Source of the DNA: a virus
DNA length: 52,480 nucleotides
Virus record (IMG/VR): IMGVR_UViG_3300023170_002258
Span: 1-52,480 of that record
Reading direction: 5' to 3' (one strand)
Shown here: positions 45,835 to 52,480 of the stretch, piece after piece
Numbering within the stretch: the stretch's first letter is position 1
Layout of the letters: each line of letters opens with the position of its first letter
The notes under the pieces: model-generated
The model's database searches: none
The model's input: only the letters and a program-made list of their open reading frames with translations
Told to the model about the DNA's origin: nothing
Program-made: the position numbers and the translations under genes

Positions 45835-46734
45835 TTAAATTCTTATAATGGTGTTGATAATATCTTGGTCTTTTAGTGATTTTGTTACAATAATTTGTGT
45901 GCCAACAATTGTATAATCAAATATATTTTGAACCAAATCGCCATTTATGTAAACTTCTAATTTTTCCACTGGACTCATACTAGGAGCTGCTGGAATAGTA
46001 AATGTAGTTGTGGTTCCATCATATACAAACTTGTTAGTTAGTAATGTATTTTCATATTCTTTTACTAACTGCCTTTTATTACCTTCCGGAGTAAATGGTA
46101 AAAACTGTCTAGTTTCAGCATAGTATGCAAATCTTGCTCTTTTAAGTTCTTCTTGTGAATATAATGCAGTTTCGTTATTACTTCGCATTGCATGTATGCC
46201 TTGCGTTCTAAACCAACTACGAGGTTTATTTTTTCCGTAGTCTGCTAGTCGCAACATTGTTGCAGCTTTGATACACTGCTCTTTGTTGTATTTGCTTCTC
46301 ATCATCATACTAGCAACTGTGTTCCAGTCTTTATCTATAATATACTGTCTCATATCATAAGTTGTTTCGTTTGCGTATACAAAATGAATTTTGTTTACTG
46401 CCCAAAAGTAAAGCATAAGACCGTCATAAACACACTGCGGTAGTTCTGTTATGCCATATGATTTTAATTGTCGTCTATAGACTTGTAATTGTTTTTCAAA
46501 TTGATCAATCCATACATTGTATGCTTCTTGTTCTGTAATACCACGACTAACTGCGCCTTCACCGTAGCCAAAGCCGTCATAGCCAACGTACTTGCCAAAG
46601 TTTAGTGCAGCAAGTTTTCCCAGATCAGAAATTTCTATTGTTTCAATAGCAAGTTCAGTATTAAAACTAGCTTCGTCTAATACTGTAAAATCTGTCCATA
46701 TAGTTTTATATTGATTTTCAATAGTAGTTAACAT
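45835..46734 (-). CDS. Inactive lysozyme-like baseplate protein
   Basis: A 299-residue protein whose middle aligns with the lysozyme domain of the 48409-51048 protein: FGYGEG for IGHGSY, ITEQEAYNVWIDQFEKQLQV for VTRDQAYDLFKQQLSVYRER, and a matching Cys/Ala-rich helix. The Glu-x8-Asp-x-Ser/Thr catalytic set is absent, so it should bind rather than cut peptidoglycan, or serve a structural role. The last 70 residues (FVYDGTTTTFTIP, YINGDLVQ) form a beta-rich tail domain. It lies between spike and gp25. The relation to lysozyme is my alignment by eye. Confidence 0.72.
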   Translation of the reverse strand: MLTTIENQYKTIWTDFTVLDEASFNTELAIETIEISDLGKLAALNFGKYVGYDGFGYGEGAVSRGITEQEAYNVWIDQFEKQLQVYRRQLKSYGITELPQCVYDGLMLYFWAVNKIHFVYANETTYDMRQYIIDKDWNTVASMMMRSKYNKEQCIKAATMLRLADYGKNKPRSWFRTQGIHAMRSNNETALYSQEELKRARFAYYAETRQFLPFTPEGNKRQLVKEYENTLLTNKFVYDGTTTTFTIPAAPSMSPVEKLEVYINGDLVQNIFDYTIVGTQIIVTKSLKDQDIINTIIRI

Positions 46735-48407
46735 TATACATTCCTACGTAAGTCATTTCTAGCTTCCATCATTACATCGCTTTTCCAACCTCGACGAGTT
46801 CGTGGATTTGAATTTCCTTCAAATGTACGAGCTTCTCCTACTAGGGCTATCGTAGCTAGACCAGGAGATCTATCATAATATAAGTTTGCATCTGGCACAG
46901 TGTTTGGTTGCCCTGGTGCTTGTGCAATTTGACCTAAACGTGAGCCTCGTCTGCCGCCTCTGCCGTTTTGTGGACCTTGTGTAGTTTGAATATCTATACT
47001 GTTTCTGTCTATATGTTGGTCAATGTATTGATCAGAGTAAATGCTTGCACGTTCTTTTTCTTCTTCTTTTTGTGCGTCTCGTCTAACATTGCTACCACCT
47101 CTGTATCCGCCTCTTGCTCCAGAACTACTTCCTAAGCTAAAGTCATTTTCGTCTGGATCTACAGGATCACTTTTTGCTTGTGCAGCAATTTTATCAGACT
47201 GTGCAGCGTGTCCTCCCCAAGGTTCGTGTTCTGGTACACGATTTGTTATTGATTCTTTTACTTCTCTGTTAACAGCTAAAGATCCTACTGTAGGTCTTGT
47301 AGCACACGTTGCAGGCGGTCCGTTTAAATCTATTAAGTCTGCTGTTGCTTTCATGTGTGGTCCTGCACGTAAGTGCATAACACTTTTTGTACACAGTTTC
47401 ATATCATCTTGTGCATATAACTGTATTTGATCAACAGTGGATTCCATTTTTATGCCGCCATCGCCACGTGCTCTTATATTAATAGTTTCAGCATCAACAT
47501 TAAATTCATCGCCTGCATAGAAGTTTATACTTTCCTTGGCATGCATACTAATGTTGCTTTCACTGAATACGTCAATGTTTCCATCTGGATCTATTTCAAC
47601 CCAGCCTGTTCCGTTTTGGTTAATAATATAAACAATACCTGCACTATCGTTTAAAAGTATTTGTGCACCACGACCACTGCGTAATCTAATTAAGTTGTTA
47701 TCACCATCTTTGCGGTTCTTATCTGGTACAAAGTTTGTACCTTTTTTATATGACTCGGTACCGTCATCTAATACTAAACTGTGGCCGCCTGGACTGTTAA
47801 ACCCGCTTACTCTACTAGGTGATTCACGTCTAGCACCACTACTAGAATGTCCTCTGTGTGCATCTAACCCAAGTCCTTGTATTGCAATACCTTGCGACAC
47901 TGGGTGCTTTCTTCTGGTGCCATCATGCTTTTTTGAAACGTGGTGATCATATGCACTTTGTACATCACCTTCTAATGTATCTGGACTTGCAGGATATCCG
48001 CCTTGCATAGCATTTCGATTAATATCAGGAAGTACGCCTAATAAAAAACCTTCTTGTTCAGCACCAGTAAATGCAACTAGTACTTCTGTACCCGGCGCAG
48101 GCGGAGTCCAAGTAGCACCGTAGTTATTACTTCCTAAATCGCCCTGAATAGTACCCCCAAATGGACTCATTTGTCTAACTTTGTGAAACTTATGTCTTTC
48201 TTCAATTGTATCTTTTTTGCTTATAATCTCAGATCCAACTATGTCTACCCAAATGTGTTGTTGATAACGTTCGTCTGCAAAATCGACAACTTTAGCAATA
48301 AACACGCCGTTAAGTTTTCGCATACCTTGACTATTTTCTCTATCATAAAAGTCTGGAATACCAATTGAACTGCGATTAGATCCTGTAAATTTATTTGCAT
48401 TTGCCAT
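46734..48407 (-). CDS. Baseplate spike protein, gp5-like (OB fold and beta-helix)
   Basis: A 557-residue protein with an N-terminal OB-fold: GVFIAKVVDF, YQQHIWVDIVGS, and PPAPGTEVLVAFTGAEQEGF then LLGVLPD. From about residue 240 repeated short strands (GWVEIDPDGNIDVFSESNIS, INFYAGDEFNVDAETINIR, IKMESTVDQIQLYAQDD) form the triple-stranded beta-helix needle as in T4 gp5 and VgrG. Unlike T4 gp5 it has no lysozyme domain. After the needle comes a Gly/Arg-rich region (RGGYRGG, GRGGRRGSR), an unusual low-complexity tail for a spike tip. Confidence 0.87.
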   Translation of the reverse strand: MANANKFTGSNRSSIGIPDFYDRENSQGMRKLNGVFIAKVVDFADERYQQHIWVDIVGSEIISKKDTIEERHKFHKVRQMSPFGGTIQGDLGSNNYGATWTPPAPGTEVLVAFTGAEQEGFLLGVLPDINRNAMQGGYPASPDTLEGDVQSAYDHHVSKKHDGTRRKHPVSQGIAIQGLGLDAHRGHSSSGARRESPSRVSGFNSPGGHSLVLDDGTESYKKGTNFVPDKNRKDGDNNLIRLRSGRGAQILLNDSAGIVYIINQNGTGWVEIDPDGNIDVFSESNISMHAKESINFYAGDEFNVDAETINIRARGDGGIKMESTVDQIQLYAQDDMKLCTKSVMHLRAGPHMKATADLIDLNGPPATCATRPTVGSLAVNREVKESITNRVPEHEPWGGHAAQSDKIAAQAKSDPVDPDENDFSLGSSSGARGGYRGGSNVRRDAQKEEEKERASIYSDQYIDQHIDRNSIDIQTTQGPQNGRGGRRGSRLGQIAQAPGQPNTVPDANLYYDRSPGLATIALVGEARTFEGNSNPRTRRGWKSDVMMEARNDLRRNV

Positions 48408-48408
48408 T

Positions 48409-51048
48409 TTATCTCACGTAACCTCTCATTAATTCTTCGTACGTTAGTTGATTGTTTGTATTCGTATCTCTGTAAGACCTTAGAAGCATTGTAAATTCGC
48501 CGCCGTCATATCTTGCTTGTACTTGTAGTACTACGTACAATCCTGTAATTGTAAATTGACCAGTTGCTTCTCTACTACTTATACTGCCCATTAATCCCGA
48601 ATCCATGTCAGGATATGTTGGAAAGTTTAAATTTAAGAAATAATAAACTCCGCCGGTCATGTACTCAGCACCATTTGATTGACCTAGCCAATAGGGATCT
48701 CCTCTTATGAAAATCTGCTGTTGCATTAAATCGCCGAGTGCATTTAAGTTTAGCTCCATTGCACCTAGCATACTAGATCCAATGTCGTCGTTTTTCTTTT
48801 CAGGTCCGCCGTTGGCAAGTGAATTCACCGGAGCGTATTCAAATCTTTGCGGTAAATCTTCTCTTTCATTTGATACATTATAGTTTCCACTTCCTGAGAA
48901 CAATTCACTTTGTGTAATATATTTGTTTTCTATAGGAGGAATTCTAGTAGAACGGCCAGAATATCCTTCACGTTGTTGTTTTAGTGCAGAGGCATATGCT
49001 TCTTCTGCTTCTTTTAAATCTATTTTAAGTTGTCTAAGTTTAGCACTTATTTCATCTTGTTGATTGCGTAATTCAGTTATACGTTTTCGTTGTCTTTGTC
49101 CTTCGAAATCTCTAGGATCAGTATTATTAGTTTGTATTTCAATATCTTTATTAATTCTTTTAAGTTGAAGTTCAGCTGCTGATATTTGCCCTTCTAATAA
49201 TGATGATTGATTTTTCTTTTCATTTGTTTCTTGTTGTCCTTCGAAACTACTACCAGTGAATACATCGGATGTATTTCGAAGTGCACCACTATTAAGTGCT
49301 TGAATAGCATAGTATGCTGTATCTAATTTTATATCTAAATCTAAAACTTCTGTGTTTAGACCAGTCAACATATAATCAAATCTCTTTTTGAGTAATCCTT
49401 TTTCAAATATGTTAGCAAGCCTGTCTTGTTGAAGATCTTTACTTACATGAAGTCGTTTGAAACTAACTGGATCATGAATTAGCGTTGGCGCAATTATCGA
49501 ATCGGCACTGTATGTAATTTCTTTTTTATACTGTTTTGCAACAGCGTCATACATAAAATATTTTATATCAGTGTTGAACGAAACCCATTTTGTTAGTTCA
49601 GCTAGCTTAACAGGATCTGCTTCTCCTTCATCAGGGTCATTTTTTATAAACTGACCTTTGTCAGTTAATATTTGTTTAAATTCTCTAGTTTGGAATAACG
49701 CTGTAGCAATCGCTGCATTTAGTGCTGTACCTTGCGGCAAAGTAAATTTTAAAGTACCGTCTCCTGTTACACTAATACCACGAGTTTGCGATAGTGCTTC
49801 AGTATTAACTTGGTCAAACTTCCAATTAGCCCATTCTTCGGTTGTCTTAAAGAAATATCTATCACGTTCAACTTGTCCTTTATTTCTTGCTAATTGTTCT
49901 TCTAATTGTTCGTTGTGTCTTGTTTCAAGTTCTTTTAAAAAATCTCCAAATGTTGTAACATTATTAATATGAAGTTCTTCTTTTATATGTAACTCTAATC
50001 TGTTAAATGCTTCGGTTTTTGTTTCAATAAAATTTCCGTAATATGTACTTACTCCGTCTTTAAAATCAAAAGTTATTCCGGTACAAGTAGTTGAATAATA
50101 GAACGGTCCTGGACCGCTTACAGCTCTGTCACCTACCCAGCCTTTGAATTCCAACTTCATAATATAACAAGCAAGTAAGTGATTTTCTATACCTAATCTT
50201 TGTGCAGCTTCAACAATTCTATTGAATAATGTAAAACCGCCAGGTTCTACAAATGTAACTGCAAAGGTGTTAGCCGCTGCATTTCTATTTTCTTGTTCAA
50301 AACTTAATACTAAATCTTGTATAACTGATTGTAAACTAACTTCATCGTCTACACCAGTTTGACTTATGATAATAGAGTCGTCACCGTCAGCTATTTCTGC
50401 TAGGCGATCTTGTTCCATTTTCAGCGGATGTACCATGTATATAGTCCATTGATATGAAAATGTATCATACTGATTAAGAGGATTAGATATATAATGACTT
50501 GTACCTGCCGGACGTCTACTTCTGCCAGGTTCTTTACCTGCTTTTGTTTCATCTGTTACGTCTTCACCTGCGCCGCCGAATGCGTCTAAGTCAGATGTTT
50601 CAGCTTCTTCAGAACTTGCAGCAAGACCACCATTTAAGAATATTGCTTGTTCTTCTTTACGTCTGTTAAATAAACCTTGTGAAAATTCACCGCCTGCTTT
50701 GTTGTATTCCAACATTTTTTGAGCAATTTGTGATTTTGATCTAGTACCGTTTGCTGTTAACTGATCAATACTGCCTATGTTATATGCAAAACTAGTAAGT
50801 GCGTCTCGTTCTTGCGGCGTCCAGTTATATCTACTGTCGTACTTGTCTACTCTTTCCCGATATACAGAAAGTTGTTGTTTAAATAAATCATATGCTTGAT
50901 CTCGTGTGACTTGCATATTAGGTTTATTGTTAGGGTCTGTACTACCTGCATAAGAACCATGACCTATACTCCATTGTTGGACGTCCCAATACGGATCTGC
51001 ACTAAATCCTTCTTTTCTAATAATGTAGTCGATTATATCTTCAGCCAT
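48409..51048 (-). CDS. Baseplate hub protein with N-terminal tail lysozyme (GH24-like)
   Basis: An 879-residue protein. Residues 1-140 are a phage lysozyme: Glu13 (RKEGF), Asp22 (WD), Ser27 in SIGHG, then TRDQAYDLFKQQL and LTSFAYNIGS. The usual Thr is Ser and its gap from Asp is one residue shorter than in T4 lysozyme. Next comes a hub-like region (SNPLNQYDTFSYQWTIYMVH, LVLSFEQENRNAAANTFAVT), a coiled coil at about 615-690 rich in Glu, Lys, Leu and Gln, and a C-terminal beta region. It should sit at the tail tip and cut peptidoglycan on entry. In T4 the lysozyme is in gp5, not the hub. Confidence 0.86.
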   Translation of the reverse strand: MAEDIIDYIIRKEGFSADPYWDVQQWSIGHGSYAGSTDPNNKPNMQVTRDQAYDLFKQQLSVYRERVDKYDSRYNWTPQERDALTSFAYNIGSIDQLTANGTRSKSQIAQKMLEYNKAGGEFSQGLFNRRKEEQAIFLNGGLAASSEEAETSDLDAFGGAGEDVTDETKAGKEPGRSRRPAGTSHYISNPLNQYDTFSYQWTIYMVHPLKMEQDRLAEIADGDDSIIISQTGVDDEVSLQSVIQDLVLSFEQENRNAAANTFAVTFVEPGGFTLFNRIVEAAQRLGIENHLLACYIMKLEFKGWVGDRAVSGPGPFYYSTTCTGITFDFKDGVSTYYGNFIETKTEAFNRLELHIKEELHINNVTTFGDFLKELETRHNEQLEEQLARNKGQVERDRYFFKTTEEWANWKFDQVNTEALSQTRGISVTGDGTLKFTLPQGTALNAAIATALFQTREFKQILTDKGQFIKNDPDEGEADPVKLAELTKWVSFNTDIKYFMYDAVAKQYKKEITYSADSIIAPTLIHDPVSFKRLHVSKDLQQDRLANIFEKGLLKKRFDYMLTGLNTEVLDLDIKLDTAYYAIQALNSGALRNTSDVFTGSSFEGQQETNEKKNQSSLLEGQISAAELQLKRINKDIEIQTNNTDPRDFEGQRQRKRITELRNQQDEISAKLRQLKIDLKEAEEAYASALKQQREGYSGRSTRIPPIENKYITQSELFSGSGNYNVSNEREDLPQRFEYAPVNSLANGGPEKKNDDIGSSMLGAMELNLNALGDLMQQQIFIRGDPYWLGQSNGAEYMTGGVYYFLNLNFPTYPDMDSGLMGSISSREATGQFTITGLYVVLQVQARYDGGEFTMLLRSYRDTNTNNQLTYEELMRGYVR

Positions 51049-51350
51049 TAACGACTCCCGGTATTACGGAAAGATACAGGAACAACGATTTCTAATCCTG
51101 CTACAAAATCGTTTAATGGATCTTTAAGTTCTTCTCTATTATAATGTGCAATAACCCACCATAAGTTTGCATTACCAAACAAATCATATGCTAACAAATC
51201 AGGACGTCTGTCATACTTTGGTTCAACTTTCATAGTTCTCGTTTCAGGACTCAATGAGTCGATTGTTAATTTAGGATTATATATTTCTAAATATTTACGA
51301 TTTAAACTAGTTTTAGAATAGTTACTGTTATCTTTATAATTTATTTTCAT
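51048..51350 (-). CDS. 53: Baseplate wedge protein gp53-like
   Basis: A 100-residue protein with YDRRPDLLAYDLFGNANLWW and then WVIAHYNREEL, LNDFVAGLEIVVP, the gp53/LysM-like block of phage baseplates. T4 gp53 has 196 residues, so only the core domain is here, as in many marine T4-like phages. In T4 it links gp25 to gp6 and the sheath. It starts 1 base inside the end of the tail-tube junction gene and ends 1 base inside the hub gene. Confidence 0.82.
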   Translation of the reverse strand: MKINYKDNSNYSKTSLNRKYLEIYNPKLTIDSLSPETRTMKVEPKYDRRPDLLAYDLFGNANLWWVIAHYNREELKDPLNDFVAGLEIVVPVSFRNTGSR

Positions 51351-51946
51351 TAGATAAATCCTTCACCGTACAAGCTACCATTTAAAAATCCATGTTTACT
51401 AAACACTTGCTTTTGCCTGTCAGGATTTTGTTGCTGCATCAAGTCTATTGAAATAGTCTGTAATACTGGAACACTTTGACCATTTATTTCTACTAGATCA
51501 ACACCACTGTCATATGTTGTTGCAAAGTTTCCTACTATTACAGGAATTCTATTAAATTGCTGACTACCGAATGCACTAAATCTTAACACAGGCGGGGGAG
51601 TGCCAGCACTAGGATTAGCTTTTATATCTTTAGTACCATAGTACATTTTAGTAACACTACGTAAAAAATGTATCACTCCTAACACATATGCTAGTTCTTC
51701 TCGGGTAGTTTGTGCAAACTGTGCAGTAACTTGAATTTGAGCACTAGGTGTGTTTCTATAACTATGATACGAATAATTTGTATGAACTAAGTCGTATGTA
51801 TTATAGTTTACACTTTGTTGGTATGAAATATCAGGCTGATTAGGAAATAATATTCCTCTATTAGTTGTCAATGATACTGCAGGTCCTTGACAGTATAAAT
51901 CAGGTCTGCCTGTTTCTAATCTAGCTCTGTTATCACTGATCGCCAT
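51350..51946 (-). CDS. Baseplate/tail-tube junction protein, gp48/gp54-like
   Basis: A 198-residue protein with INVTAQF-type strands: IQVTAQFAQTTREELAYVLG and VIHFLRSVTKMYYG, followed by PPPVLRFSAFG and SIDLMQQQNPD. The AYVLGVIHFLRSVTKM block recalls T4-like gp48/gp54, which cap the baseplate and start tube assembly. It lies between the nucleotidyltransferase-like gene and gp53, as in other marine T4-like phages. The choice between gp48 and gp54 is not possible from sequence alone. The start overlaps the previous stop by 14 bases. Confidence 0.68.
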   Translation of the reverse strand: MAISDNRARLETGRPDLYCQGPAVSLTTNRGILFPNQPDISYQQSVNYNTYDLVHTNYSYHSYRNTPSAQIQVTAQFAQTTREELAYVLGVIHFLRSVTKMYYGTKDIKANPSAGTPPPVLRFSAFGSQQFNRIPVIVGNFATTYDSGVDLVEINGQSVPVLQTISIDLMQQQNPDRQKQVFSKHGFLNGSLYGEGFI

Positions 51947-52480
51947 TTAACTTATCCAATACAAATTCAAATACTTCTGGATTGAATGCACCAAAGAAAT
52001 CTTTAAACACACGTTGCTTTTCTGCTGCTTCTAAATCCATACGCATAGCATTACGGAATGTAGTTGCACTGCGTCCATCATCTTTAACAGGAACAGTGTA
52101 AATGTATCCTGCTTCATCACCTGTTGTTAGCGTTTCACCGTCTTTGTACATTCTGAGATAGCCACCGGTTTTTAAACGTCCAGCATCTTTTTCACTAAAC
52201 ACAAGTAAGATAGCAGTGTTAGAAGGATCTTTTCCTGTTAAACTTACATCTGGTTTGTAAGGCTGTGTGTTTAAAACTTTGTCAGCTGGTATATTAAACA
52301 TTTTGTTTGCAATCATTTTCTTTTCATCAAATGTAAATGGGTCTTTGTCGGGCGTTGCAGTTTTACTAACTGTAGTAGCGATAAATACGTTATCGGAACC
52401 AAACTTACGAACAAGGTCCATATATACTTGAAAATGTCCACTATGCATAGGCTGAAATCTACCGCCGTAAAATACAGCAA
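51933..52480 (-). CDS. Cytidylyltransferase-like nucleotidyltransferase (start outside the window)
   Basis: The frame runs into the right edge; the first visible residues are AVFYGGRFQP, then MHSGHF, so the ATG must lie a few codons beyond 52480 (the ATG at 52448 is internal). GGRFQPMHSGH is the HxGH motif of NadM/cytidylyltransferase-type enzymes. A gene of this kind beside the baseplate genes is seen in T4-like cyanophages, where it is called 'cytitidyltransferase'. A role in NAD or nucleotide metabolism is possible. The last 14 bases overlap the junction gene. Confidence 0.82.
   Translation of the reverse strand, partial: AVFYGGRFQPMHSGHFQVYMDLVRKFGSDNVFIATTVSKTATPDKDPFTFDEKKMIANKMFNIPADKVLNTQPYKPDVSLTGKDPSNTAILLVFSEKDAGRLKTGGYLRMYKDGETLTTGDEAGYIYTVPVKDDGRSATTFRNAMRMDLEAAEKQRVFKDFFGAFNPEVFEFVLDKLNGDQ

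Noticed and set aside
47041-47430. Open frame of 129 residues on the plus strand
   Set aside because: Antisense to the spike gene; its composition reflects the Gly/Arg-rich tail of that gene.
1-52480. tRNA genes, CRISPR arrays, integrase or insertion sequences
   Set aside because: Gaps are too short for most of these, and I saw no cloverleaf, spaced repeat or transposase or integrase motif. A dedicated scan could not be run.

Overview
This window looks like part of the genome of an uncultivated, low-GC, T4-like marine myovirus (pelagiphage or cyanophage type). The evidence is a T4-style baseplate gene order (cytidylyltransferase-like gene, gp48/54-like, gp53, lysozyme-hub, spike, gp25, gp6, a giant wedge protein), T4-type late promoter boxes (NATAAATA), and almost no intergenic DNA. 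The host cannot be read from the sequence; SAR11-like or other marine bacteria are only inferred. I see no tRNA, rRNA, CRISPR, integrase, insertion sequence or attachment site. The longest non-coding stretch is about 66 bases.

Layout. (1) About 27950-52480, all on the minus strand, is the structural block. Read in transcription order it runs from a partial nucleotidyltransferase through tail-tube/baseplate junction protein, gp53, a lysozyme-hub fusion, an OB-fold/beta-helix spike, a catalytically dead lysozyme-like protein, gp25, gp6, a 3735-residue giant protein and three smaller virion or fibre proteins. (2) About 1-27883 is an accessory glycan-biosynthesis island, mostly on the minus strand. 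It opens behind a sigma70-like promoter (27912-27941). It encodes a small conserved-looking protein, three GT-A glycosyltransferase-like proteins, a protein of unknown function, a nucleotidyltransferase-cupin fusion, and seven consecutive radical SAM proteins. These are followed by a further glycosyltransferase-like protein, a sulfotransferase/UDP-sugar dehydrogenase fusion, a C-methyltransferase, a sulfotransferase/methyltransferase fusion, a GDP-fucose-synthase-like epimerase and a DegT aminotransferase fused to a second domain. (3) A three-gene plus-strand cassette (2853-4675: cupin, possible cysteine hydrolase, epimerase) lies inverted inside the island. It is divergent from a sugar nucleotidyltransferase, short GDPD-like protein and NodU-type carbamoyltransferase, with a palindromic, probably two-way late promoter between them. 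Two small genes close the left end.

How it may work together (inference). Nucleotidyltransferases activate sugars; epimerases, a dehydrogenase and an aminotransferase remodel them; methyl-, sulfo- and carbamoyltransferases decorate them; glycosyltransferases attach them. The seven radical SAM enzymes have no assigned reaction and are the most unusual part. They could modify the glycan or a protein such as the tail fibre encoded next door. Possible outcomes are a decorated virion or fibre, or a changed host surface.
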